Shown: positions 1 to 6,823, counted from the first letter of the stretch. The stretch is 7,548 nt of DNA from Candidatus Bathyarchaeota archaeon (GCA_003152955.1 PMBQ01000004.1:1-7548), one strand, 5' to 3'. Notes: generated from the letters alone by a model not told the origin. Numbers and translations: made by a program.

Positions 1-448
1 ACTCGTCGCTTGGGTACCTCACCCCAAGGGAAAAGATGCAAGAACAATTAACTCAACCAAATCAAAAAGCTTAACCCCGTGTCCACCCAATCGGGGGAGC
101 TTCAACAAAGAGACTGACCCATATTGAGACAGCAAGTGTGTTCACCAGGCCAACCACGGTAAGGATCTCTTCGCAAGCGACAAGGGCAACGAGTCAAACG
201 TCTATCATAGAGGACATAATTCTACCGAGGCCACTCCGCACTTCAGTCCGGAAGAACTTTTCTGAGCTGGCATCAAGAACGAAAGGGCCCTCATACCCTG
301 CACTTGGGCAAGCAGCGGACGTCGCTCATAGAGGTCCGCTATCTCTGGTCTAGCGATATTTCAAACCACTCAACCATGTTGTTGTTGGATAATAATAGCC
401 ATGTGGTGGTCTGTAGCTTTTCTCGGACCTCAACTTGACGCCAATCCC

Positions 449-497
449 GCCAGTTTTTCTGGCACTAGTCTTGCTATTCGAACATGACAACGAATAG
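449..497. repeat. Two adjacent perfect hairpins upstream of promoter
   Basis: GCCAG (449-453) and CTGGC (459-463) flank a TTTTT loop. Just downstream, CTATTCG (474-480) and CGAATAG (491-497) flank a 10-base loop. Both stems are perfect. They lie just before the candidate -35 box at 508, so they could be regulator sites or the end of an upstream transcript. Neither is followed by a clean T-tract in either direction, so I do not call a terminator. Confidence 0.35.
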
Positions 498-507
498 AAT
501 TCGGATT

Positions 508-537
508 TTGTCAATATAATGATCGCATTGTTACTAT
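508..537 (+). promoter_or_regulatory. Candidate sigma70-like promoter for first sugar transferase
   Basis: TTGTCA at 508-513 (one mismatch to TTGACA) and TACTAT at 532-537 (two mismatches to TATAAT) are 18 bases apart in a locally AT-rich stretch. A start near 544 would place the perfect palindrome CTGGAGTCCAG (545-555) directly at the transcription start, where a repressor could sit. It would also give a leader of about 145 bases before the coding region. The match is only to a general consensus. Bacteroidetes-type promoters differ (TAnnTTTG at -7), so this is tentative. Confidence 0.3.
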
Positions 538-616
538 ATTAGCACTGGAGTCCAGCAACAATAGGCTTCGTTGTCCGGAGGCTCTTGATTTCTTGAGCTC
601 TTGATTCCTGGCAGTC

Positions 617-639
617 AGTTCTACGTTTCCCGTAGAATT
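617..639 (+). repeat. Leader hairpin ahead of first sugar transferase
   Basis: TTCTACG (619-625) pairs perfectly with CGTAGAA (631-637) around a 5-base TTTCC loop. One G-U and one A-U pair extend the stem to nine. A pyrimidine-rich tract containing TTTTTT (about 650-655) begins ten bases after the stem, and the coding start follows about 50 bases downstream. A leader structure controlling elongation or translation is possible. The gap between stem and T-run is too long for a standard terminator. Confidence 0.35.
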
Positions 640-689
640 CCGCGAACTAGCTTTTTTCTTTTCTTCCTTGTCTTTTCAAACCAGAGAAG

Positions 690-2153
690 GTGCATAGTCT
701 GCATACGGACCTCCCTTACTCCCCCAGACCATTTCTGCAGCGTCACTGGCGAACCGTTGTCGCGCTATTCGGTATCGGTCTCGATGTCTTTATTCTTGCG
801 CTGAGCTTCTTCCTCGCAGGCGGCATCTATCTCCAGACCCACCGCGTTGAAAACCTCCTGCATGCCTATGGAACGCTGTTCACGTTCTCTGGCGTCGCCT
901 ATATGGTCGCGTTCACAATATTCGGAGTCTATCGCTCACTCTGGTACTCTTCGCTCCGCTCACAGGTCCATTGCGCCGGACGCGCGTATATCTGGAGCAC
1001 ACCCATTATCCTCAGCGTGGTCTTTCTCTTCGCCCGAAATCTCTCGTTCAGACCGTCGTTCTTCGCTCTATTCCTGATCTCGTTCCCGACGGTCTATCTC
1101 TGCGTCTGGTCCGTCGTCCGCACCTCTTCAGAGACGCTTCGCCATTCGCGATTCGGCCGCGCCAATACGATTGCTATCGGCTCCGACCCCGACTTCGATC
1201 GGTTGCTGAAACGCGTCGAAAACCACCCTGAGCTCGGCTATAACGTCGTGAGCGTGCTCCGCACCAACGAATCCACTCCGAAAGCCGGAGTGGATCATGA
1301 GGATGTGCGGAAAGTGGAGCGACTCCTAACCGAAAACGCTATCGACCAGATCGTCTTCTCTTCGTCTTACCAACTTAATGGCTCGTTCCGTAGACTGGAA
1401 CAGATCTGCCGCGACAATCAAATCGCAATGCGCATTGTGTCGCCCGAATCCGACCTCCTCTTCACGAAGGCCGGCCTCAGAGATATCGGCGGCCTGCCAA
1501 TATTCACCCCCGAGCGCGTTCGCCTTAGAATTCTTAAGAAGATCATCAAGCGGGCGTTCGATATCGCCGGCTCGATCTTCGCGCTGATTATCTTGTCACC
1601 CATTTTTGTTGCCGTCGCCGCAGCCATCAAGATCGAATCTCAGGGACCCGTGTTCTTCAAGCAGCGACGGTCGCTCGGACCTGACGATAAGCCGTTCAAG
1701 TTCTTTAAGTTCCGCAGCATGCGCAAGGGAGCACACTCGGAACGGGATTTCTTGAATGGGAGCAATGACTCCAGCGGCGCTTTATTCAAGATCAAGAATG
1801 ATCCTCGCGTGACGCGTGTGGGCCGGTTTATCCGGAAGTATAGCATCGACGAAATTCCCCAGCTCTACAATGTATTGAAAGGGGAGATGAGCCTTGTGGG
1901 ACCTCGCCCGCTTCCAATCAATGATTACAGGGGTATCGTTAGGGAAGATCACCTTGAAGGGTATGTGGACAGACGGACCCAAGTGAAACCCGGGATGACT
2001 GGGCTCTGGCAAATCTCGGGGCGCTCGGACCTCGGTTTCCGCGAGATGGTATTACTGGATCTCTACTATATCGAAAACCAGACACTCCTGTTCGATATCG
2101 AGATCCTGGCACAGACGGTGCCTACCGTCCTGTTTGGCAAAGGCGCATATTAA
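690..2153 (+). CDS. Polyprenyl-phosphate sugar-1-phosphate transferase (WbaP/WcaJ-like), copy 1
   Basis: This inner-membrane enzyme is predicted to move a hexose-1-phosphate from a nucleotide sugar to undecaprenyl phosphate, the first step of exopolysaccharide or O-antigen assembly. The 487-residue product has the usual full length and order. Four hydrophobic segments lie at about 22-45, 62-80, 103-118 and 122-142. A nucleotide-binding-like domain follows (about 155-270, motif [12 protein letters not shown]), then a membrane re-entrant helix (290-313) and a bacterial sugar transferase domain. Visible signatures are [32 protein letters not shown], the catalytic Asp-Glu pair at 387-388 in [16 protein letters not shown] and [13 protein letters not shown]. 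The substrate sugar cannot be told. The start is uncertain: the GTG at 690 abuts AGAAGG with no spacer. By alignment to the second copy the protein would begin near codon ACG 705, and CTG 699 would have better spacing. No glycosyltransferases or flippase lie beside it. Confidence 0.93.
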   Translation: MHSLHTDLPYSPRPFLQRHWRTVVALFGIGLDVFILALSFFLAGGIYLQTHRVENLLHAYGTLFTFSGVAYMVAFTIFGVYRSLWYSSLRSQVHCAGRAYIWSTPIILSVVFLFARNLSFRPSFFALFLISFPTVYLCVWSVVRTSSETLRHSRFGRANTIAIGSDPDFDRLLKRVENHPELGYNVVSVLRTNESTPKAGVDHEDVRKVERLLTENAIDQIVFSSSYQLNGSFRRLEQICRDNQIAMRIVSPESDLLFTKAGLRDIGGLPIFTPERVRLRILKKIIKRAFDIAGSIFALIILSPIFVAVAAAIKIESQGPVFFKQRRSLGPDDKPFKFFKFRSMRKGAHSERDFLNGSNDSSGALFKIKNDPRVTRVGRFIRKYSIDEIPQLYNVLKGEMSLVGPRPLPINDYRGIVREDHLEGYVDRRTQVKPGMTGLWQISGRSDLGFREMVLLDLYYIENQTLLFDIEILAQTVPTVLFGKGAY

Positions 2154-2813
2154 GAATCATCCATTCGATGGACAGCAGACCCTGTGCTTGGAGGGGGTGA
2201 ACTCCATAAGGATTAGCAGGGCTCTCTCAGACGTCAGTGTCATTGATTGCAATGGTCTCCTGCTAATCCGATCGTGAGTCAACCTCTGTTTGTGGATGAA
2301 TTGAATTGATATTCTCTCCAAGGTTCGTTATCTTTGTTGCAAGAATTTGTGCTGGCGAAAGGTCGAGGGCGAGACCCCTTCTTCACTAATGAGGATGGGG
2401 TCTTCTCGTTCTGTGACGCGAAAGCCAAGGGTCCGATCTGATGCAAGCTTTAGACGACTTTTGTTCTCCTCCGTATTGGCAAATGATTCCTCCATGATCA
2501 AAGTCGTACCTGATCAAACCTTCAGCAATGTCGTCCCAGCCCGGTATTGTCAGGGTTTATACGTCCTAGTCTTCCTGATTCTTTAGATGAGGGTCCTATT
2601 TGTTGCACTTTTTCAGCATCGCATTGGAAATGCAACTAGTCCACAATAGGGTTAGCTGAATCCCCGAAGGAATCAGTCGGAAAGGATAACAAAACAACCT
2701 GTCAGCCTCGGAATCGTCGCTTCATCGGCTCTCCAGAGTCTGCACGGCCTTCGAGACCATCCCGTTAGAATAAGAGTCTTCTCAAGTTCAAGAGCGCATT
2801 TCCCCAATTCTCA
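2154..2813. other. 660-base gap between the two sugar transferases
   Basis: I find no convincing gene. The longest frames have no recognisable motif and poor starts. It contains a long-range inverted repeat just after the first transferase (2210-2269). It also contains a hairpin AGACCCC (2372-2378) with GGGGTCT (2397-2403) around an 18-base loop, with no T-tract after it. Promoter elements for the second transferase must lie here if it is transcribed separately, but I could not pick out a convincing -35/-10 pair. The size of the gap argues against simple co-transcription of a tight operon. Confidence 0.5.
2210..2269. repeat. 11-base perfect inverted repeat with nested hairpin
   Basis: GGATTAGCAGG (2210-2220) is exactly complementary to CCTGCTAATCC (2259-2269) across 38 bases. 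Inside, CATTG (2241-2245) and CAATG (2250-2254) form a smaller hairpin with loop ATTG. It begins 57 bases after the stop codon of the first transferase. It could fold as a 3' structure on that transcript, but there is no T-tract, so classic Rho-independent termination is not supported. A small mobile or repeat element is another option. Confidence 0.45.
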
Positions 2814-4262
2814 ATGGGCCTCCCCGATTTTTTCAAGTCCTTGTTGCAGCGCCAGTGGCGGACTGTTGTCGTCATCTTCGGCATTAGTCTTGATATTGCC
2901 ATACACGCTGTGAGCTTCCTCATCGCCGGTGGTATCTACCTTGACACGTCTCGGCTTGACCGCCTCCTGTTGACGATCGGGGGGCTGTTTGCGCTTTCGA
3001 GCTCCGTTTATTTGATCGCCTTTACAATGTTCGGTGTGTACCGGACCCTTGCCTACTCGTCGTTCCGTGCCCAGCTCTACCGCGCAATGCGCGCGATCGT
3101 TGTGGGCACGCCCATCATCCTGAGTATCGTCTTCCTGTCTGCAAGGACTCTCTTCTTCAGGCCAAGCTTCTATATTCTATTCCTTTTCACCTTTCCCTCG
3201 GTTTACCTTCTCGTATGGTCCCTCGCCCGTTTCTGGACGAGGCGGCTAAAAGATTCGGGGTTTGGCCGCGCTAACACAATCGCCATCGGCTCGGATCCCG
3301 ATTTTGACCGGTTGCTCAGACGAGTCGACGAGCACCCTGAGCTGGGTTACAATGTGATCAGTGTCGTGTACACCGAAGGCCACGATCCTAGAGAAGGGCT
3401 CGACCATCTGGATGTTCACAAAGTCAAACGGCTGGTTAAGAGCAAGAATATCGACCAGATTATCTTCTCGTCGTCCTATCAGCTTGACGGGTCGTTCTCC
3501 GAGCTTCAGGAGATCTGCGTGCGAAACCGCATCGCAATGCGGATTGTTTCTCCGGAAGCCGACCTACTGTTCACGAAGGCGGGCCTCCGGGACATAGCCG
3601 GCGTTCCTGTCTATGTGCCTGAGCGTGCACGAATGGACCGTCTCAAGAGAGGAGTGAAACGGTTCTTTGATATCGTGGGATCAGTGATGGCGTTGATCCT
3701 CCTGTCTCCGCTTTTCCTCGCAGTGGCGGCCGCTATCAAGCTCGAATCACCCGGACCTGCCTTTTTCAGACAGCTTAGGTCGCTTGGGCCAGGAAGCAAG
3801 TCGTTTGATTTCATGAAATTCCGCAGCATGCGCAAGGGAGCGCACGTGGAACGGGATTTCTTGAATCAGAGCAATGACTCCTGCGGTGCTCTGTTTAAGA
3901 TCAAGAATGATCCTCGTGTGACGCGTGTCGGCCGGTTCATCCGGAAATATAGCATTGACGAATTTCCCCAGCTCTTCAATGTACTGAAAGGGGAAATGAG
4001 CCTTGTGGGGCCACGCCCGTTACCAGTGAATGATTACAGAAGCATCGTCAAAGAAGATCACCTTGAGGGGTATGTGCACCGACGGGCCCAAGTGAAACCT
4101 GGCATGACAGGGCTCTGGCAAATCTCGGGCCGCTCGGACCTCGGTTTCCGCGAGATGGTTCTACTTGATCTGTACTATGTTGAAAACCAGACACTCCTGT
4201 ATGATATCGAGATCCTGGCCCAAACGCTGCCCGTGGTCCTGTTCGGAAAAGGAGCCTACTGA
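2814..4262 (+). CDS. Polyprenyl-phosphate sugar-1-phosphate transferase (WbaP/WcaJ-like), copy 2
   Basis: This is a paralogue of the gene at 690-2153, with the same predicted role: priming polysaccharide synthesis on undecaprenyl phosphate at the inner membrane. It has 482 residues. The hydrophobic segments are at about 17-40, 53-73, 98-112 and 118-138, the central nucleotide-binding-like part is at 150-265 ([12 protein letters not shown]), and the catalytic domain follows from about 280. [19 protein letters not shown], the Asp-Glu pair at 382-383 in [16 protein letters not shown] and [13 protein letters not shown] are all intact, so it should be active. Aligned without gaps to copy 1, the last 147 residues differ at only 14 positions (about 90% identity). 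The middle 180 are about 67% identical and the N-terminal 145 about 59%. The ATG at 2814 lacks a clear ribosome binding site but fits the start of homology (LQRxWRTVV). Both copies end in the same LFGKGAY. Confidence 0.93.
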   Translation: MGLPDFFKSLLQRQWRTVVVIFGISLDIAIHAVSFLIAGGIYLDTSRLDRLLLTIGGLFALSSSVYLIAFTMFGVYRTLAYSSFRAQLYRAMRAIVVGTPIILSIVFLSARTLFFRPSFYILFLFTFPSVYLLVWSLARFWTRRLKDSGFGRANTIAIGSDPDFDRLLRRVDEHPELGYNVISVVYTEGHDPREGLDHLDVHKVKRLVKSKNIDQIIFSSSYQLDGSFSELQEICVRNRIAMRIVSPEADLLFTKAGLRDIAGVPVYVPERARMDRLKRGVKRFFDIVGSVMALILLSPLFLAVAAAIKLESPGPAFFRQLRSLGPGSKSFDFMKFRSMRKGAHVERDFLNQSNDSCGALFKIKNDPRVTRVGRFIRKYSIDEFPQLFNVLKGEMSLVGPRPLPVNDYRSIVKEDHLEGYVHRRAQVKPGMTGLWQISGRSDLGFREMVLLDLYYVENQTLLYDIEILAQTLPVVLFGKGAY

Positions 4263-4504
4263 AAACCGCTTGAGACTTCTATCTTGACTGCACAAAAAGT
4301 GGCGGCCCATTAAGGACGACACCTAAGCCCAACACTCCATTCGTGCGCCCATAACCTTTACTGTCCCCGACAATCCGGGTGCGTCAATAAGCATACTGCA
4401 GCACTTCTGACGGTCTCAACACGCCCGCTCATCCTGATCTGGCAGCACGGGAATTCGCGGCCTCCCTCAGGACCTAGGCTCGCAGGAAGTCATCGAGTTC
4501 ATTG

Positions 4505-4621
4505 CGGGTGATAATAGCGAACGTGTTACACCAGATCCCATTCCGAACTCGACTGTTAAGCCCCTCAGCATTGGTGGTCCTTCTCGCGTGAGCACGCGGG
4601 AGAGTAGGTCGTTGCCAGATC
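4505..4621 (+). rRNA. Isolated, divergent 5S rRNA-like sequence
   Basis: The universally conserved 5S blocks are in the right order and spacing: AATAGCG (4513-4519), TCCCATTCCGAACTC (4536-4550), GTTAAGCC (4555-4562), TGGTGGT and GGGAGAGTAGGTCGTTGCCAG (through 4618). Helix IV pairs well (CTCGCGT/ACGCGGGAG). The 5' half is poor. Helix II has about three mispairs against CCCCTCAGC and helix III has two. The bases just before 4513 cannot form helix I with the 3' end. A perfect partner for the 3' strand, GATCTGGCA, sits instead at 4436-4444. No 16S, 23S or tRNA sequence flanks it, and the bases upstream are not a 23S 3' end. It may be a 5S pseudogene, a 5S gene with an insertion, or a reused 5S-derived RNA. 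That it is related to 5S is nearly certain; that it works as rRNA is doubtful. Confidence 0.68.
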
Positions 4622-4629
4622 TGATTACG

Positions 4630-4663
4630 CGAATGCCCCTTCGGGAAACCGGCGGGGCATTCG
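4630..4663 (+). terminator. Strong hairpin directly after the 5S-like RNA
   Basis: CGAATGCCCC (4630-4639) pairs perfectly with GGGGCATTCG (4654-4663), a 10-base stem around a 14-base loop, nine bases past the 5S-like 3' end. This is where rRNA operons normally carry a terminator, which supports the 5S-like sequence being the end of a former transcription unit. The bases after the stem are pyrimidine-rich (TTCCTCTTCTCCC from 4676) but there is no clean T-run, so efficiency is uncertain. Confidence 0.5.
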
Positions 4664-4810
4664 GCTGAATACGCGTTCCTCTTCTCCCGATGACTTCTGT
4701 GAATCCTTCTTTGCACTTCCTCCTCAACGACCTCGACCAATAGCCAGAAGACCCAGGGCAACACCCGAGGGGCCTGACGTGGATCTGCGAACCCACAGTG
4801 TTGGCTGGCT

Positions 4811-4842
4811 AAAAAGGCCCCACCTGAATAAGCATGGGGTCT
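4811..4842 (-). terminator. Rho-independent terminator of the T9SS repeat protein gene
   Basis: Read on the minus strand, CCCCA (4839-4835) pairs with TGGGG (4822-4818) around a 12-base loop. A few weaker pairs flank the stem, and a run of five T follows (4815-4811). It starts about 25 bases after the TGA stop at 4867, the usual position and layout for an intrinsic terminator. The stem is short, which lowers certainty a little. Confidence 0.65.
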
Positions 4843-4866
4843 GGGAATTCGTTAACCTACCAGAAA

Positions 4867-6312
4867 TCACTTGAGCAACATCAAGCGCTTCGTCTCCACG
4901 AAACTGCCGGCTTGTATTCTGTAGAAGTACACGCCACTGGCGAGACTGTTGGCGTTGAATTGGACCTCGTGATAGCCAGCGTCGATGTCGCCATTGATCA
5001 GCTGGGCGACTTGCTGCCCAAGGGTGTTGAACACGGTTAACGTTACATTCGAATGATGAGGCAAAGAGTATTGAATGGTGGTTGCCGGGTTGAAGGGATT
5101 GGGGTAGTTCTGGCTGAGAGCGAAGCTGGTGGGATGATCCCCTTCAGCCTGTGGAGCAACCCCTGTCATCACGAGCGGTTTGTACGTGAAAGTCGCCTGG
5201 TTGCCGGTGAAGAGGAACGGGTTCAGGCCGCCGTCAACGGTCATAAGGAGGTTATCCGCCGGAGCCCAATCGGAGTTCTGCCAAGTCGTGAACTCCATCG
5301 ACGTAGGGCCCTTCAGCAGATCCATGGAGATTTCATAGCGCCAGTCGTTGACCCAGGCTCCATTGACCCATTTCTCGCCCACTGCGCTCACCTCATTCCC
5401 CAGCATATCATAGCCCAGGGTGGCGCGCTTCGAGTTCACCCAATTGCTGCCGACCCACTGCTCAGTCAACCCTGTCACCTTGAGGCCCAGGAGATTGTAG
5501 CCCAGGCTAGCCCGCCAATTATTGACCCACTGGCCGCTAGACCACTTCTCGAGCAGTCCAACCAACTGTTTGCCCTGACTGTCGTAGGAGAAGCTGGCGA
5601 GGTAGAGGTTCTCCCACTGACTGCCCGACATCTTCTCGAGCAGCGCAGTGAGCTGTTTGCCGGCCCCGTCATAGGTGGCGCTGAGGCGCCATGATGCCAC
5701 CCATGCGAAGTTCACCCAGTCTTCGACGATCACCATGGCCGGATTGCCGCCCCCATCGTATGTTATCGTCCAGTGCGATCCGTACGCCCACTGTGTGCCA
5801 TCCCAGACATCATAGTTGTAGGCGAGCTGCTTCCCCGCGTCATCGTAGATGAAGGACGCGCGCCAGAAGTTCACCCACTGGCCGTTCTCCCACTCCTGAT
5901 GATAGTCGCGGAACTTGCTGCGTCCTTTGTAGTAGAGATATGTGTCAAGGTCTGCATTCACCCACGTTCCGTTCCGCCACTGCTTCATCGTGTCGGTCAC
6001 GACCAACCCCTGCGGGTCGAAGCTAAACACACTGAGGGTCGTATCCTTTGAGCTCTTGACGATGACGGTGTCGAGGACAAACATGACGCCGCCCGCGGTA
6101 GGGAGCTGGCGGTCGAGCATTCCGAGTGGCAGTCCCGAGAGCACATCGCCTAGGGCGACCGGCAGGAAAGGACGGAGCCCCTGGCTTTGAATCAAGTCGG
6201 AAAGAGGTATGTTGCCGAATCCTATTGCCTGGGAACGCGACGTATCGAGTGCCCCGGCCAGAAGGATGGCTAAGAGCAGCGGGCGAAGAGGTATTTTGTA
6301 TATGTTGTACAT
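4867..6312 (-). CDS. Secreted T9SS cargo protein with nine 29-residue Trp repeats
   Basis: The 481-residue product is predicted to be exported by Sec and then carried to the cell surface by the type IX system. Residues 1-29 form a signal peptide: K6/R10, a hydrophobic LLLAILLAGAL core and a cut after SQA. Residues 112-372 hold nine tandem units of exactly 29 residues, with consensus close to W-x-x-G-x-W-V-N-x-W-R-A-S-x-x-Y-D-x-x-G-K-Q-L. Residues about 396-481 are a T9SS type A sorting domain (LSQNYPNPFNPATTIQYSLP, LGQQVAQL, GVYFYRIQAGSFVETKRL). The start is set at 6312 because GGAGG (6322-6318) lies five bases upstream and the signal peptide begins there; an upstream in-frame ATG at 6345 has neither. 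Repeats of this WVN/YD-G type occur in other Bacteroidetes and Ignavibacteria surface proteins of unknown role. They resemble RHS/YD repeats at YDxxGKQL, so an elongated beta structure for binding or adhesion is an inference. A DUF4249-like remnant lies just upstream. Confidence 0.9.
   Translation of the reverse strand: MYNIYKIPLRPLLLAILLAGALDTSRSQAIGFGNIPLSDLIQSQGLRPFLPVALGDVLSGLPLGMLDRQLPTAGGVMFVLDTVIVKSSKDTTLSVFSFDPQGLVVTDTMKQWRNGTWVNADLDTYLYYKGRSKFRDYHQEWENGQWVNFWRASFIYDDAGKQLAYNYDVWDGTQWAYGSHWTITYDGGGNPAMVIVEDWVNFAWVASWRLSATYDGAGKQLTALLEKMSGSQWENLYLASFSYDSQGKQLVGLLEKWSSGQWVNNWRASLGYNLLGLKVTGLTEQWVGSNWVNSKRATLGYDMLGNEVSAVGEKWVNGAWVNDWRYEISMDLLKGPTSMEFTTWQNSDWAPADNLLMTVDGGLNPFLFTGNQATFTYKPLVMTGVAPQAEGDHPTSFALSQNYPNPFNPATTIQYSLPHHSNVTLTVFNTLGQQVAQLINGDIDAGYHEVQFNANSLASGVYFYRIQAGSFVETKRLMLLK
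5197..5979 (-). repeat. Nine tandem 87-base (29-codon) coding repeats
   Basis: The leading Trp of each unit falls at residues 112, 141, 170, 199, 228 (here Met), 257, 286, 315 and 344, always 29 apart with no insertion or deletion. A second Trp follows five residues later in all nine units (117, 146, 175, 204, 233, 262, 291, 320, 349). Units 2, 4 to 8 are closest to one another; units 1, 3 and 9 are more diverged. The DNA copies have drifted clearly, so the array is not a very recent expansion. Confidence 0.88.
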
Positions 6313-6317
6313 AAGAA

Positions 6318-6322
6318 CCTCC
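6318..6322 (-). promoter_or_regulatory. Ribosome binding site of the T9SS repeat protein
   Basis: GGAGG on the minus strand lies five bases before the ATG at 6312. It decides the start in favour of residue M12 of the longest open frame, which then begins directly with a signal peptide. Confidence 0.8.
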
Positions 6323-6361
6323 GAAGATATTGAGAGAGATATCATTGAGCGCTGTTGGTTT

Positions 6362-6711
6362 TCACTTCAGCACAATGCTCCTCGTGTCAATAGCGTAGGC
6401 GGCAGGATACCCCAGCGATCCGTTCGTCACGTTGGTGATGGGGTTTGTGGGGGATCTGAGTGTCGGGGTTTCGACGGACACAACAAGGTTTTTCAGCACA
6501 CTGAAATACGCATACACATTCCTATCAACCGACATCAGTTCATGGCCGACGAAGCAATCGTGTATATGTTTGGCAGAAATAAACCCCTTCCCATAGCCAA
6601 TGTCAAGTGATCGCGGAAAATCAAGGAGTCCTCGCTGTCTTCCGTATTGGCTGCCGTTTCCTCGCGTGATTGTACTCCCCAAAGGAATCCGCCAAAGGGA
6701 TGAAACAGGGA
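6362..6711 (-). pseudogene. C-terminal remnant of a DUF4249-like protein, frameshifted
   Basis: The last 60 residues before the stop at 6362 read ELMSVDRNVYAYF, then SPTNPITNVTNGSLGYP and AAYAIDTRSIVLK. This matches in style the end of DUF4249 proteins, where a Y-x-Y/Y-L helix is followed by P-V-x-x-Y-S-N-I-x-x-G-x-G-x-F-x-A-Y. The matching upstream part continues in another frame (about 6711-6607) as FGGFLWGVQSREETAANTED and then SEDSLIFRDHL. A frameshift therefore lies near 6605-6610. A stop sits at 6714-6712 in that frame. The N-terminal two thirds, including any lipoprotein signal, are missing before the hairpin at 6794-6823. It ends 49 bases upstream of the T9SS gene start on the same strand and was probably once its operon partner. 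The family assignment is from memory of the motif, with moderate certainty. That it is broken is better supported. Confidence 0.5.
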
Positions 6712-6793
6712 CTAACTGCAATGGGGCAGTGGCAAAGAATTGACATTGGTTGCAGGGAGGGTGCCTTCTTCCAGAGCGGCGCTGGAGCAACGA

Positions 6794-6823
6794 GAAAGGC
6801 CGGATCCGAAGACCCGGCCTTTC
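6794..6823. terminator. Bidirectional terminator-like hairpin
   Basis: GAAAGGCCGG (6794-6803) pairs perfectly with CCGGCCTTTC (6814-6823) around a 10-base loop. Read on the minus strand the second arm ends CCTTTCTCGTT, and on the plus strand CCTTTCAG, so each side has only a short T-run. This A-stem/T-stem layout is typical of intrinsic terminators that work in both directions. No gene that it would serve is intact: the DUF4249-like fragment begins on one side and non-coding sequence lies on the other, which suggests a deletion or rearrangement nearby. Confidence 0.55.

Larger units (their letters stand above)
1..689. other. Long non-coding region upstream of the first sugar transferase
   Basis: I see no supported gene here. 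The open frames are short, have no recognisable motif and no ribosome binding site. The first 440 bases look featureless apart from a 7-base inverted repeat, AGCGGAC at 314-320 with GTCCGCT at 334-340. The last 250 bases are richer: hairpins at 449-463, 474-497 and 617-639, a promoter-like pair at 508-537, an 11-base palindrome at 545-555 (CTGGAGTCCAG), a 10-base direct repeat GCTCTTGATT at 581-590 and 597-606, and a pyrimidine tract at about 648-676. This part probably serves as promoter and leader for the gene starting near 690. The rest may be decayed DNA. Confidence 0.5.

Noticed and set aside
314..340. Inverted repeat AGCGGAC/GTCCGCT as a terminator
   Set aside because: No T-tract on either side and no gene ends nearby.
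138..353. 71-codon open frame on the plus strand
   Set aside because: No ribosome binding site, no recognisable motif and an unremarkable composition; likely chance in non-coding DNA.
2347..2586. 79-codon open frame between the two transferases
   Set aside because: No ATG at its first codon, no ribosome binding site, and the translation shows no domain. It also spans a hairpin at 2372-2403.
4284..4310. TTGACT as a -35 box for the 5S-like RNA
   Set aside because: No acceptable -10 element at 16-18 bases downstream, and it lies far from the RNA.
4467..4796. Overlapping minus-strand frames of 96 and 109 codons
   Set aside because: They run antisense across the conserved 5S-like sequence and its hairpin, so they are open by chance.
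5053..5694. 213-codon plus-strand open frame
   Set aside because: It is antisense to the 87-base repeat array. Its repeated LLxQ pattern is simply the complement of the coding repeats, which keeps the frame open.
5197..5979. CRISPR-like array suggested by regular spacing
   Set aside because: The repeats are coding, have an 87-base period with no distinct spacers, and preserve a protein frame.
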